IMG/VR virus record: IMGVR_UViG_3300031566_004007 | Span: 1 to 25,291 of that record | Strand: one strand, 5' to 3' | DNA length: 25,291 nt | Origin: a virus | Shown: piece by piece, positions 7,619 through 15,913 of the stretch | How the letters are laid out: each line of letters begins with the position of its first letter | Position numbering within the stretch: position 1 is the first letter of the stretch | Notes under the pieces: model-generated | The model's input: the letters and a program-made list of their open reading frames with translations, nothing else | Databases searched by the model: none | What the model was told of the DNA's origin: nothing | Program-made: the position numbers and the translations under genes

Positions 7619-8432
7619 TCTGAATTTACAGCCACAGGAGCCCGTCGTTGACGAGGAGCGGATTCGCCGAATCCACGAGGAGCTTTCCGATCTCCACGAG
7701 GAGCTTGACCCCGATCCCCTGTCGCTCGGTCCGAAACGGATCAACAACAAGGTCGCCAAGGTGCGAAACATGCTCCGCCGCTGTGTCGGGGTAGAGCTAC
7801 AGCTTGCTGAGGATCTGCACTGGTTCAAGCGCTCGTTGAACCGACAGCAGGGTCACTACGAGCTTGAGTTTCAAGACCTGATCGCCCACGACCCCCATGT
7901 CCGCGCGGGTCGAAACATTCAGGACCGCGAGGCCGTGGCCAAGATCCGACTCAAGGAACGGTACATGGCGATCCGAGCGTTGGAGGAGAGCGTGTCCGAT
8001 CTGGAGGCCCTCCTGATCGTGGTGCGAATCAAATCCCGCGACATTCGGGACACCCAGAGCCGTCTGAAGGACCAACTCAAGATCTGCGAGCACGAGCTTG
8101 CCCTCGGTGCGCGGTGGGGCGACTTTCGGTCGCCCTTGTTCCCCGACTCCCCCCGCGCCACTGGGGCGGACACGAAGGACATTGACGACCTGATCGCCGA
8201 GACCGACGCGAACGAGGATGAGACGACGAACCCTTCTTGGAACGACGGAGATGCCGTTGAGACGGTGAAAGAGCCTGCGCCCGAGGCGCTCGCCGGTTCC
8301 GCTTCCAGCGACGAGACCGACAATTTTCTGGACGCCCTGGGCGGCCTAGATGCCGGAGAAAAAGATGAGACACCGACACTCAAAACGGACGCAGCCGACG
8401 TAAACATTGACGGACTGCTCGACTCTCTCTAG
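7611..8432 (+). CDS. Helical protein with acidic C-terminal tail, unknown function
   Basis: The 273-residue protein begins at ATG 7611, overlapping the previous gene by eight bases. Residues ~12-170 are strongly helical and charged (EERIRRIHEELSDLHEELD; RDTQSRLKDQLKICEHELAL), with coiled-coil character. From ~180 it becomes a low-complexity acidic region (DDLIAETDANEDETT) and ends in DVNIDGLLDSL. That end resembles the last residues of the next protein (IDSALDGILD) and of RecA (DGEIEDLLK), so it may bind a shared partner. No catalytic motif is visible. From its position before the putative SSB it may be a replication or recombination accessory factor; that is inference only. Confidence 0.8.
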   Translation: MGDLNLQPQEPVVDEERIRRIHEELSDLHEELDPDPLSLGPKRINNKVAKVRNMLRRCVGVELQLAEDLHWFKRSLNRQQGHYELEFQDLIAHDPHVRAGRNIQDREAVAKIRLKERYMAIRALEESVSDLEALLIVVRIKSRDIRDTQSRLKDQLKICEHELALGARWGDFRSPLFPDSPRATGADTKDIDDLIAETDANEDETTNPSWNDGDAVETVKEPAPEALAGSASSDETDNFLDALGGLDAGEKDETPTLKTDAADVNIDGLLDSL

Positions 8433-8452
8433 CCAGAGACCGGGTAGGATCT

Positions 8453-8562
8453 GAAACGCAAACCCAAGCCGGGCGCGCAAACCACAACCCAAACAAGCGG
8501 CCGTTCATCCCGTCTAGCCGACATGAGTCACCGGGCCGCAGAGGAAAAAAGGAGCACACATC
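8453..8562 (+). promoter_or_regulatory. T-free A/C-rich leader and strong ribosome-binding site of the ssb gene
   Basis: The 130-base gap before the putative SSB gene contains 51 consecutive bases without a T (8453-8503; by my count 19 A, 20 C, 12 G), then GCGGCC...GGCCGC repeats about 30 bases apart, and AAAAAAGGAG eight bases before ATG 8563. An unstructured leader with a strong Shine-Dalgarno suits a protein needed in bulk. C-rich leaders can also be Rho loading sites. No convincing -35/-10 promoter was found. Confidence 0.35.
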
Positions 8563-9306
8563 ATGTCTGATGATGGTTTTGAAGAATTCAGTTTTGATAC
8601 GGGCGATGAAGTCGTCCAAACCCGCGCCAAGAAGTTCAAGGGCGAGGAGGGCCGCATCTATCGGCTCTCGTTCGTCTGGTACGACGGTCTGGACGATGGG
8701 GCCAAGGGGCTTCTCGCAGCCATGTCTCGTGAGAACGACGAGGCGAAGGCGCCCGCACCGAAGTTTGTCGGGGCCAAGCGTCACTACGTGCCGAGTGTGG
8801 GGTACTTCCTCCATAAAGGCCCTGAGTACAGCAAACTTGCTGGGGGTGCCGCTCCGAAAATGCAGATCGCCACGATCATCGTGTCGTGGCCTTGCGACAA
8901 GAACGGCAACGTCACGACGCTCGATCAGGCCCCTGGTGTCATGCCGTGGATCTTCTCGGCGGAGAAGTACGACACGATCAAGGGTGCCCACGCCCAGTGG
9001 CCCTTTGGCGAGCACGACCTGATCGCCAAGTGTACGCGAGGTCAGTTCCAAAACTTCACCTTCCAATCCGCAAAGAACAACGCGGTGCGGAAGCTGATCG
9101 AGTCGGATAAGGCTCCCAAGATCATCGACGGGATCATTGATTCCGCCATTGGGATCCGCGGCAACCTCAAGAACGAGATTGCCCGCGACATGAGCCTCGA
9201 CCAGATTCGGGAGAAACTGGGGGCCGATGGCGGGTCTCCGGTCGGGGACATTCAGCCGCAAAACAGCGCGGCCATCGACAGCGCCCTCGACGGCATCCTC
9301 GACTAG
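8563..9306 (+). CDS. ssb: Putative phage single-stranded DNA-binding protein
   Basis: The protein has 247 residues. The body is beta-rich with the layout of large phage SSBs: an acidic N-terminus (MSDDGFEEFSFDTGDEV), a first strand after KKFKGEEGRIYRLSFVWYD, a central KMQIATIIVSWPCDKNGN, then WIFSAEKYDTI and EHDLIAKCTRGQFQNFTFQ, which fit OB-fold strands with aromatic residues. The last third is a linker ending in a short acidic/hydrophobic tail (IDSALDGILD), as expected of a protein that recruits partners. It has a strong ribosome-binding site and sits directly before ruvC and recA. The assignment is by overall pattern and neighbourhood, not a decisive motif. Another DNA-binding recombination mediator is the main alternative. 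Confidence 0.55.
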   Translation: MSDDGFEEFSFDTGDEVVQTRAKKFKGEEGRIYRLSFVWYDGLDDGAKGLLAAMSRENDEAKAPAPKFVGAKRHYVPSVGYFLHKGPEYSKLAGGAAPKMQIATIIVSWPCDKNGNVTTLDQAPGVMPWIFSAEKYDTIKGAHAQWPFGEHDLIAKCTRGQFQNFTFQSAKNNAVRKLIESDKAPKIIDGIIDSAIGIRGNLKNEIARDMSLDQIREKLGADGGSPVGDIQPQNSAAIDSALDGILD

Positions 9307-9324
9307 AGGAGGAAGGGAGGGGCC

Positions 9325-9972
9325 ATGATCGTACTTGGTCTGGACCCCTCCCTTACCAATTTTGGCTGGGTTCTGCTTGACACTGAAGGTGAGGGTCGTG
9401 AAGCGGTACTCAACCGAGGTCGATGGCAGACCCCAGCCAAAATGGAGTTCATCGATCGCAACGTGTTTATGCGGGAGCGGTTGGAGAACGCAATCTTGAC
9501 GGACGACCCTGATTTCATCGGGATCGAGTACCCCGTTTTCAACGACCTGTGGTCCGAAGGCATGTACGGTTTGTTTCTTTACTCGTGTGAGGCGATCAAA
9601 AACCAGAGGAGGAACGTCGCGTTCTTCTCTCCGGGGCAGGTCAAGGCGCATGCGTCCCTGTTCCTCCGCCGCCCGCGAGGGTGGAAGATGGACAAACCGG
9701 ACATGGTGGAGGCAGCCAAGAAGGCTTCAGGCGGCGGCCGTTGGAATCATAATGAGGCTGATGCCTTTTGGGTCGCACGCACGGCAGGGCGCTTTTGGAG
9801 TCTGTACTCGGGAGAGATCACCGAGGACGACCTGACCCCACCGGAGACCAAGCAATTCACCGAGATCTGGAAACCCACGAAAGGGAAGCGAGCCGGCCAA
9901 ACGGTCAAGCGGGGAATCATCCACCGCGAAAGCGAGCGCTTCTTCATGTGGTCAAGGCAAAACAATGGCTAA
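9325..9972 (+). CDS. ruvC: RuvC-like Holliday junction resolvase
   Basis: This endonuclease of the RNase H-like fold cuts four-way junctions. Its acidic catalytic residues are in place: D7 in the first strand (LGLDPSLTNFGW), E68 (FIGIEYP), and the last pair in HNEADAFWVART with H142 and D146. At 215 residues it is slightly longer than bacterial RuvC, with a basic C-terminal extension (WKPTKGKRAGQTVKRG) that may bind DNA. GAGGAGGAAGGGAGG before ATG 9325 is a very strong ribosome-binding site. It overlaps recA by eight bases. In a phage it would resolve recombination intermediates or debranch DNA before packaging. Confidence 0.88.
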   Translation: MIVLGLDPSLTNFGWVLLDTEGEGREAVLNRGRWQTPAKMEFIDRNVFMRERLENAILTDDPDFIGIEYPVFNDLWSEGMYGLFLYSCEAIKNQRRNVAFFSPGQVKAHASLFLRRPRGWKMDKPDMVEAAKKASGGGRWNHNEADAFWVARTAGRFWSLYSGEITEDDLTPPETKQFTEIWKPTKGKRAGQTVKRGIIHRESERFFMWSRQNNG

Positions 9973-11185
9973 CACGAAAAAGAGCACGAAGAAGACCCCG
10001 AAGAAGAAGGTCACATCGACCAAAACCATGGGCTCCCCGCTGCTTGCGGCGGGCGACGTGCTCGATAAGACCCTCAAGACGAAGGACTGGAAGGCTGACC
10101 TCGACCCCCAGTCGCTCCGCCAGTCTCTCGCCCACCTTCCCACGGGCTCGCTCACGATCGATTTCCTGATCGGCGGCAAGCCCAACTCGTTCGGTGTGGC
10201 CCCTTGCCCTGGGATGCCCCGTGGTCGGATCATGCAGCTTTACGGCCACGAGGGGTCGGGCAAGACCACCCTCGCGCTCACCCTGGCTGCCGAGACGTGC
10301 GCCGCGGGCGGGACGGTCTGCTACATCGACTGGGAGAACGAGATTGTCCCGTACTACGCCAAAGCTCTTGGCGTTCCGATCGAGGATAGCTCCAAATTCC
10401 TGTTGGCTCAGCCTGATACGCTGGAGGCCGGCATTGTCATCGCGTACACGATGGCAAAGCACGGCGTCGATCTGATCGTGTTCGACTCGGTTGGCGCAGG
10501 TGTCCCCAAGAAGCTCTTGGAGGGCAAGCTGGAGGAATTGGCGGACCTCGGCCGCATTGGTCTGAACGCGGCCATCTGGTCGGCCTCCCTGCCCAAGATC
10601 AAGGCCGTGTCGATGCGGACGGGCACTGCCATCATCGGCATCTCGCAGCTTCGGTCTTCGATCAACACGACTGGCTTCGGCGGCGACGGGTCCAACGCAC
10701 AAGGTGGCAAGGCATGGCGCTTCTACTCGTCGTTGCGTATGAAGCTCGCGCGGATCAAGACCGAGAAGATCAAGGTTCAAAACAACCTGACGAACAAGAT
10801 CGAGGACAAGGTTGTCGGCGCGCAGATCAAGGTCAAGCTCGACAAATGTAAGGTCTCGGCCCAGCAGGGCAACGAAGAGATCATGTACATCCGTCAGGGC
10901 GAAGGCATTGATGACTACCGCACGATCATCGAGGTTGGTATCGCCTACCAGATCGTCAAGAAGGGAGGGGCCTGGATCGAATGGACCTCGCCGGATGGTA
11001 GTAGCAACGTCAAGTGTCAGGGCATGGAGAAGTTCAGGCGGGAGATGATCGATGAGCCCGGTGCCTTCCAGGTCCTCTACGAGCAGATCCTTCCGTACCT
11101 CGGGGCGACCACTACGCCTGTCGAGGAGGAGGAGAGCGACCTGGATGACCCGATGGACGGGGAGATTGAGGACCTCCTCAAGTGA
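9965..11185 (+). CDS. recA: RecA recombinase
   Basis: This ATP-dependent strand-exchange protein has 406 residues. It has Walker A GHEGSGKTT (94-102, K100), a catalytic-Glu region CYIDWENEIV in place of the usual IDAEHALD, Walker B LIVFDSVGA, and the L2-region pattern SQLRSSINTTGFGG...GGKAWRFYSS found in RecA. The N-terminus is an unusual Lys/Thr-rich extension (ANTKKSTKKTPKKKVTSTK) that could contact DNA. The C-terminus is acidic (VEEEESDLDDPMDGEIEDLLK, a last 21 residues shared in style with the neighbours). It starts inside the ruvC stop region, and its own TGA overlaps the GTG of the next gene in GTGA. It works with SSB, RuvC and the Mre11/Rad50 set. Confidence 0.95.
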   Translation: MANTKKSTKKTPKKKVTSTKTMGSPLLAAGDVLDKTLKTKDWKADLDPQSLRQSLAHLPTGSLTIDFLIGGKPNSFGVAPCPGMPRGRIMQLYGHEGSGKTTLALTLAAETCAAGGTVCYIDWENEIVPYYAKALGVPIEDSSKFLLAQPDTLEAGIVIAYTMAKHGVDLIVFDSVGAGVPKKLLEGKLEELADLGRIGLNAAIWSASLPKIKAVSMRTGTAIIGISQLRSSINTTGFGGDGSNAQGGKAWRFYSSLRMKLARIKTEKIKVQNNLTNKIEDKVVGAQIKVKLDKCKVSAQQGNEEIMYIRQGEGIDDYRTIIEVGIAYQIVKKGGAWIEWTSPDGSSNVKCQGMEKFRREMIDEPGAFQVLYEQILPYLGATTTPVEEEESDLDDPMDGEIEDLLK

Positions 11186-12300
11186 TCAAGGTCCGCGTCG
11201 AGAATTTCCAGAGCATCGGGAATCAGACTGTCGAAATCGACGGGTTCACCGTAGTCACTGGGACGAATAACACCGGCAAATCGGCGCTCATGCGTGCGAT
11301 CCACGCCGTGTTTACCAACCCTGCGCCGGGCTCCATCGTCCGGCACGGGGCCTCGCACGCGGAGGTCGAGATCACGTTCAACGACGGTCGCAACGTCGTC
11401 TGGAAAAAAGGGGCGAAGATCAACGAGTATTGGATCGACGGCGCGAAGCTCGGAGAGTCCGCAGGGCGCGGCGTTCCTGCTGAGGTACTGGACCTCGGCT
11501 ACCGCCCCATAGAGGCAGGCGGCAAGAAATTGTGGCCGCAGTTTGCGAAGCAGAAGAGTGGCGACCTGTTCCTTCTCGATCTCCCCGGCTCAGCCATCGC
11601 TGACGCGGTGGCGAACGTTGAGCGTATCCGCGTCCTCAACCACGCGCTCAAATCCTGCGAGTCGGAGCGGCGCAGCGTAAATAGCGATCTCAAGTTGCGG
11701 CGCAAGGACAGCGAGAAGCTGGACGAGCGCTTCGTTCGGTTTGAGGGGCTGGACGAGGCCGTTGCTTTGCTCGATGGTCTGGAGGAGTCGAGGACCAAGG
11801 GCGACAAGGTAGTAAAGCTCCACAAGATCCTGTCGAGTGCGCAGGTCAAGATCGACAAGGCGAAGGCTGAGGTCGAGCGACACGAGGGGTTTGGAGACGC
11901 CAAGGGGAAAGTGCCTGACAAGGAGCGCCTCACCGAGATCCGAGATATCCAGACAGAGCGGAAGGATCTAGCGGCCTTGGAGGTGCGCCTCACAGCCCGC
12001 AGGGAGATGGTGGACAAGTGGGGGGCAGCCGTAGAGATCGCAGCCAACAACCGCCCTGGAGAGGACGAGGCGGTCGTGAAGGCCAACAAGCTCAGGCAGG
12101 GGCGGAAGGTGCTCGGCCGGCTTCAAAAGGGCATCGAGGATGAGGCCAAGAAGGTTTCCGATCTTCAAACCCTCCTGATCGAAAAGCGCAAGGAGCTTGA
12201 GACGGCGGAGGAGAACGTCCATGCGATTTTGGGGGATTACGAGGAGTGCCCCACCTGCGGCACACACCTGAAGGGAGAACAGCATGTGTCAGGCGTATGA
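11182..12300 (+). CDS. sbcC: N-terminal half of split Rad50/SbcC-like ATPase, ending at the zinc hook
   Basis: The protein has 372 residues from GTG 11182. The first domain is the Rad50/SbcC N-lobe: MIKVRVENFQSIGN, Walker A GTNNTGKSAL (27-36, K33) and the beta segment AEVEITFNDGRNVVWKKG. Residues ~150-345 are a long coiled coil. The chain then reaches the zinc-hook motif EECPTCGTHL (C356, C359) and stops 13 residues later. Signature, Walker B and switch-His motifs are absent here; they are in the separate protein at 15913-16551. This is not a frameshift remnant, since genes with intact starts follow at once and the break is at a domain apex. It probably pairs with the C-half and the Mre11-like nuclease at 12517. 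A stand-alone SMC-like ATPase is the alternative. Confidence 0.85.
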   Translation: MIKVRVENFQSIGNQTVEIDGFTVVTGTNNTGKSALMRAIHAVFTNPAPGSIVRHGASHAEVEITFNDGRNVVWKKGAKINEYWIDGAKLGESAGRGVPAEVLDLGYRPIEAGGKKLWPQFAKQKSGDLFLLDLPGSAIADAVANVERIRVLNHALKSCESERRSVNSDLKLRRKDSEKLDERFVRFEGLDEAVALLDGLEESRTKGDKVVKLHKILSSAQVKIDKAKAEVERHEGFGDAKGKVPDKERLTEIRDIQTERKDLAALEVRLTARREMVDKWGAAVEIAANNRPGEDEAVVKANKLRQGRKVLGRLQKGIEDEAKKVSDLQTLLIEKRKELETAEENVHAILGDYEECPTCGTHLKGEQHVSGV

Positions 12301-12520
12301 AGCTGAAGCGAATCTCATGTCATGGTTGGAGCACGGCCAACAACGGCGCGCGTATGAAGCCAAGGGCAAGGCTGATTGTCTTGCGGGGAAGTACAGACCC
12401 CCGCACACGGCCAAGGATGGGACGTGCAATACGACCTACAAGCCGTGGATCGAATACCGCGACGCCTATCTCAAGGGCTGGGAAAGCTCCCAACAGATGC
12501 GCTTGCCGGGGGTCGGATGA
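12284..12520 (+). CDS. Small ribosome modulation factor (RMF)-like protein
   Basis: This 78-residue protein starts at ATG 12284 with AGGGAGAA upstream. It overlaps the Rad50 N-half by 17 bases and the next gene by four (ATGA). The second half, RRAYEAKGKADCLAGKYRPP followed by KPWIEYRDAYLKGWESS, has the layout of RMF: an aromatic/Ala/Gly helix, a Pro-containing turn, then a W..GW helix. RMF dimerises ribosomes and silences them in resting bacteria. Many phages carry short proteins with this pattern whose role is unknown. The likeness is to a short motif only, so it may just be a small structural domain. The tight overlaps argue that it is a real gene. Confidence 0.6.
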   Translation: MCQAYEAEANLMSWLEHGQQRRAYEAKGKADCLAGKYRPPHTAKDGTCNTTYKPWIEYRDAYLKGWESSQQMRLPGVG

Positions 12521-13512
12521 TCCGTTTCGTCACGCGCACCGACGTTCACCTCTCTGACCACACTCCCGTTTCTAGGACGGATGACTGGACGGAGACGGTG
12601 TTCGGGAAGCTCCGACAGATCGGGGATCTCGCGCGCCGGGTGGGCGCGGATGGCGTGCTGGATAACGCGGATTTCTTCGACGTGAAGGCTCCGATCCGAA
12701 ACAGTCACGCGCTTGTGCGGGGTGTGGCGGAGCTTCACAAGGAGTACCCATGCCCGGTTTACGGCAACGTTGGGAACCACGACTGTACGCGACAGGACAT
12801 TCGGAACCTGCCCAAGCAGCCACTCGGAGTCCTGTTTGCGACGGGCGTGTTCCAACGTTGCTACGACGAACACGAGCACGGATTTTTGGACGACGACGGC
12901 ATGTCCGTCCGTGTGCTTGGCATCCCCTTCCATGGGAACAAGTACGACCTCGACCGCTTCCGGGCCTGCAAGAAGCAGGGTGAGGATTACCTGCTCGTCA
13001 TGGCGCACGTCCTCGCTTCAGAGAAGGGTGGCACGATGTTCGACAACGAGGACGTGATCAAATACGCCGACCTCATCGAACTCGCGCCGGACGTGGATGT
13101 GTGGCTTTTCGGGCATTGGCACAAGGACCAAGGGATCACCGAGATTGCACCCGGCAAGTGGGTGATCAACCTTGGCAGCCTGACTCGCGGTTCCCTCGCC
13201 TGGGACGACGTAACTCGCCAGCCTGCGGTGTCGGTGATCACGTTCACGCGTGAGGGAATTGAGATCGAACGTCACGATATCGAGATCCGGCCCCACGAGG
13301 AGGTGTTTGATGTGGACGGCCGTGTCCGTGAGGAGTCGCGGGCTGCCACGATGGACTTCTTCGTGGATTCGATCCGAAAGACGCTCACTGAGACGGAGGA
13401 CGGTGCGACCCTCTCCGAGAAGGTGGGGGCGATGGATGGTCTGCCCGAGAAGGTGCGAGACCGGGCAATCGAATTTATCGAGACCGCCGAAGGGGCCGTT
13501 GTCGGCCGGTAG
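12517..13512 (+). CDS. sbcD: Mre11/SbcD-like exonuclease (metallophosphoesterase)
   Basis: This Mn-dependent nuclease partners Rad50 in processing DNA ends. From ATG 12517 (ATGA overlap with the previous gene) it has 331 residues. Metal-binding motifs are in order: TDVHL (D9, H11), ADFFD (D52) in place of the common GDxxD, GNHD (N87, H88), MAHVL, and FGHWH. The C-terminal ~90 residues (from about IEIRPHEEVFDV on) are helical, matching the region where SbcD docks on the base of the Rad50 coils. A longer in-frame start at 12376 would overlap the small gene fully and would put ~47 unrelated residues before the first strand. It sits between the two halves of the Rad50-like ATPase. Confidence 0.9.
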   Translation: MIRFVTRTDVHLSDHTPVSRTDDWTETVFGKLRQIGDLARRVGADGVLDNADFFDVKAPIRNSHALVRGVAELHKEYPCPVYGNVGNHDCTRQDIRNLPKQPLGVLFATGVFQRCYDEHEHGFLDDDGMSVRVLGIPFHGNKYDLDRFRACKKQGEDYLLVMAHVLASEKGGTMFDNEDVIKYADLIELAPDVDVWLFGHWHKDQGITEIAPGKWVINLGSLTRGSLAWDDVTRQPAVSVITFTREGIEIERHDIEIRPHEEVFDVDGRVREESRAATMDFFVDSIRKTLTETEDGATLSEKVGAMDGLPEKVRDRAIEFIETAEGAVVGR

Positions 13513-13520
13513 AGTGCATC

Positions 13521-14498
13521 ATGGCGTGGGACCCCAACCGGCCGTACACCCTTTGGTGGACTCACCTCAAGGAGTACGAGGAGTGCGGCCTGAAATTCCT
13601 GTGGAGCAGGGGTTGGGGCAAGATAGACCTTGGAGGGGGTCCTGGCCGGAAGAAGCCTCTCGACAAGCCGCGTTCGCGCGAGCACGCGGTCATGGGCATC
13701 GCCATCCAGGCGGTGATCGAGGATCTGTACAACGAGGAGCTTTGGCGTTCACCGGACAGCCTGAAGCACCAGATGAAGAAGCTCGCCCTCTTCTACGTGC
13801 AGAAGGAACTGAAGGACGAGCGGAATTGGATCGATTGGCGCGCCGCCGGCATGGGGCAGGCCGATATTGAAGATACAGTCGTCAGCGGGGTGCTTGGCTA
13901 CCTGAAGACGATGAAGCACCACAAGCTCCTCGGCCCCTACGCGCGGGCCGAGGTCGAGCTTATCGGCCACCTGGACAAGCACAACCGGCTTGGGGGGTGG
14001 GCCGACACGATCATTCGCCGCGAGGACACCGGGATCACCCTCCTCGACGGCAAGAACAGCAAGACGAAGATGCTGCACGTCGATCCCGATCAGCTTCGCT
14101 TCTACGCTCTGCTGTTCTATCTGAGCTACAACAACACGCTGCCGGATCGAGCAGCCTTCGTTTGGTATCGCTTCCCCTACGACGGGAAGGACGAGCAGGG
14201 CCTCGATTGGGTCCCCTTCACGGAGCGCGACCTCCAAGAGATCGCCGCACGAGCCCGCAAGGCGCGCACAGGGATGAATAAGGGGTTGTTCGACGCCAAA
14301 CCGTCGAGCAAGGCGTGTCAATACTGCCCTTACAAGGGGGTCTGCCCTGCGCGGTTGACGATCGACAACGCGAACGCCGAGAAGCGCAAAGACTTGCTGC
14401 CCATCGTCGGGCACTCCGAAGGGTTCGTGGAATTTGACATGGACACGGACGGTCAAAAGACGAAGCCACCGAGTAAGGAGAGTAGCCATGATGACTGA
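13521..14498 (+). CDS. PD-(D/E)XK nuclease, Cas4/RecB-like, with four-cysteine cluster
   Basis: The 325-residue protein has the RecB-nuclease fold pattern: D162 (GGWADTII), then DGK (D176, K178), then a QLRFYALLF helix. C22 near the N-terminus and CQYCPYKGVC near the C-terminus (C266, C269, C275) give the one-plus-three cysteine arrangement that holds an iron-sulfur cluster in Cas4 and AddB-type nucleases. No helicase domain or CRISPR array is present, so a role in spacer capture is not supported. Exonuclease action alongside Mre11 and RecA is more likely. It starts eight bases after sbcD with a weak ribosome-binding site and overlaps the next gene by 11 bases. Confidence 0.85.
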   Translation: MAWDPNRPYTLWWTHLKEYEECGLKFLWSRGWGKIDLGGGPGRKKPLDKPRSREHAVMGIAIQAVIEDLYNEELWRSPDSLKHQMKKLALFYVQKELKDERNWIDWRAAGMGQADIEDTVVSGVLGYLKTMKHHKLLGPYARAEVELIGHLDKHNRLGGWADTIIRREDTGITLLDGKNSKTKMLHVDPDQLRFYALLFYLSYNNTLPDRAAFVWYRFPYDGKDEQGLDWVPFTERDLQEIAARARKARTGMNKGLFDAKPSSKACQYCPYKGVCPARLTIDNANAEKRKDLLPIVGHSEGFVEFDMDTDGQKTKPPSKESSHDD

Positions 14499-14778
14499 CA
14501 CGGACAGCCGCCTAGAAACGGCCGTGAAAGATCGGAACAAGTTGATCGCCGACATTCAACGGATCGAAGGACGCCTGGAGGCGGCCGAGTCTGGCCTTGC
14601 GCAAGCAGAGTCGGAGTGCCGCGAGAAGGGGATCGAACCCGAACAGATCGGCGTGGCGTTGGAGAAACTCAACGAGAGGTACATCAAGCTGGTGGACAGC
14701 TTTGAGGCCGACGTTCAAACCGCGAGGCAAGCCCTCGCCCCGTACAGGGAAGATACAGATGAAAATCGAGGTAGCTAA
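14488..14778 (+). CDS. Small coiled-coil protein, possible Rad50 companion
   Basis: From ATG 14488, with GGAG nearby upstream, it has 96 residues, almost all in two charged helices (LETAVKDRNKLIADIQRIEG; IGVALEKLNERYIKLVDSF) joined by ECREKGIEPEQ. This is a helix-turn-helix coiled-coil hairpin. An ATG at 14491 is an equally close alternative start. It overlaps the preceding nuclease by 11 bases and the clamp gene by 20. The Rad50 C-half at 15913 has a much shorter coil than the N-half, so this protein might pair with the free coil of the N-half. That is speculation from length and neighbourhood. No enzymatic motif is present. Confidence 0.75.
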   Translation: MMTDTDSRLETAVKDRNKLIADIQRIEGRLEAAESGLAQAESECREKGIEPEQIGVALEKLNERYIKLVDSFEADVQTARQALAPYREDTDENRGS

Positions 14779-15913
14779 AAGTGATTTGGAAGCCGCATTG
14801 CAGGTCGTGTCAATTGGCACGTCTGGCACCGGCTCCGACCTGTCCACCCATTTCCTGTTCCGCCACGAGGTTGTGGACGATGACGAGCGGGTTAGCATCC
14901 TGGCGTACAACGGGCGCCTGGGCGCGAGCATCCCTCTCGTCTGCAAGGTTACGGTCGAAGAGGAGGCCGCCAGTTCCTTCACGGTGGAGTCCTGGCGTCT
15001 CAAGCAGTGGCTCGCCGCTGCGGCTGACACCGCGCTCACGCTGGAGTACGACGACGGGACGGTGAAGGCGACGGCGCTCAAGGGCAGCGTCAAATTCCGA
15101 TCCCTCGATCCGTCCTCGTTCCCTTTTTGGGACGAGTCGCTGGCACAGGCGAAGAAGATCGTGGATCTGGAGGCGACGCGGCTCCACGCGGCGCTGTCAC
15201 ACGCCAAGCTCTTTACCCACGAGAAGGACACGACCAAGCCGCACCTCTCCGTGACCGAGGTGCAGAATGGATCCCTGCGAGCGTCGGACATGGCCTCGCT
15301 CACTCTGATCACCATCGAGGAGCTTGCCGAGTCCAACTTGCGCATCCACGGCAAGGATCTCCAGCAGGTGCTCTCATACTTGGCACTCATCGCGGATGAG
15401 GACGTGGAGATTCTGGAGACGGAGCGCAACCTGTTCCTCAAGCGCAGCGATGAGGGTATCCTGTCGGTGGGTCGCCCTCACAACGCCTTCCCGCCGATCA
15501 AGGTGGACAAGGATTCGGATGACATGCACTGGTGGGTCGTCTCGACCCACGACCTCGACTGCGCCGTCAAGCAGCTTGCCTCTTCCGCTGCCAAGGAGGA
15601 CCACCGCCTCACGATCGATTTCGATCCCGAGGGCAACGAGGTGCTTCTGTCCATGACCTCCGCGTCGGGCTCGACTGACTGCCTCCAGTTGGAGTGCCCT
15701 GAGCACGGCTCCAGCGAGAACCCAGAGTCGCCCTTGCCTGAAGGGGGCTTTGCGATCAAGTATCCATACATTCAGCGTTTTCTGTCGCAGTACAAGCAGA
15801 AGGCGCTCCGCTTCGGGATTAACCCGCAGGGGAAAAAGGGTGGGTGGATCCGTTTCCGCGATGCCCGCGGTGAGGACGACTATCTCACCCTGCTTATCTG
15901 GCTCACCTCCTGA
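14759..15913 (+). CDS. dnaN: DnaN-like beta sliding clamp
   Basis: The 384-residue protein starts at ATG 14759, preceded by AGGGAAGA. Its first residues, MKIEVAKSDLEAALQVVS, followed by HFLFR and VSILAYNGRLGASIPL, match the opening of beta clamps. The length fits the three-domain bacterial clamp (about 366-380), and the final strand set ending GEDDYLTLLIWL sits where the C-terminal ligand-binding groove would be. A clamp rings DNA and tethers polymerase and other factors. The sequence is divergent, so the call leans on N-terminus, length, beta-rich character and the presence of delta and DnaX in the window. Placing it between the two Rad50 halves hints that clamp and repair proteins are made together. 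Confidence 0.72.
   Translation: MKIEVAKSDLEAALQVVSIGTSGTGSDLSTHFLFRHEVVDDDERVSILAYNGRLGASIPLVCKVTVEEEAASSFTVESWRLKQWLAAAADTALTLEYDDGTVKATALKGSVKFRSLDPSSFPFWDESLAQAKKIVDLEATRLHAALSHAKLFTHEKDTTKPHLSVTEVQNGSLRASDMASLTLITIEELAESNLRIHGKDLQQVLSYLALIADEDVEILETERNLFLKRSDEGILSVGRPHNAFPPIKVDKDSDDMHWWVVSTHDLDCAVKQLASSAAKEDHRLTIDFDPEGNEVLLSMTSASGSTDCLQLECPEHGSSENPESPLPEGGFAIKYPYIQRFLSQYKQKALRFGINPQGKKGGWIRFRDARGEDDYLTLLIWLTS

Noticed and set aside
8523-8570. 15-codon upstream frame overlapping the ssb start (MSHRAAEEKRSTHHV)
   Set aside because: It has no ribosome-binding site, and the Shine-Dalgarno inside it clearly serves ATG 8563.
11182-12300. Rad50 N-half as a pseudogene made by a frameshift
   Set aside because: The missing C-lobe is not in another frame directly downstream but in an intact gene 3.6 kb away, and the stop follows the hook in a coupled gene overlap.
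13521-14498. Cas4-like nuclease as a sign of a CRISPR adaptation module
   Set aside because: No repeats, cas1 or cas2 are present. The neighbours are Mre11, Rad50 and RecA, so general end processing is more likely.
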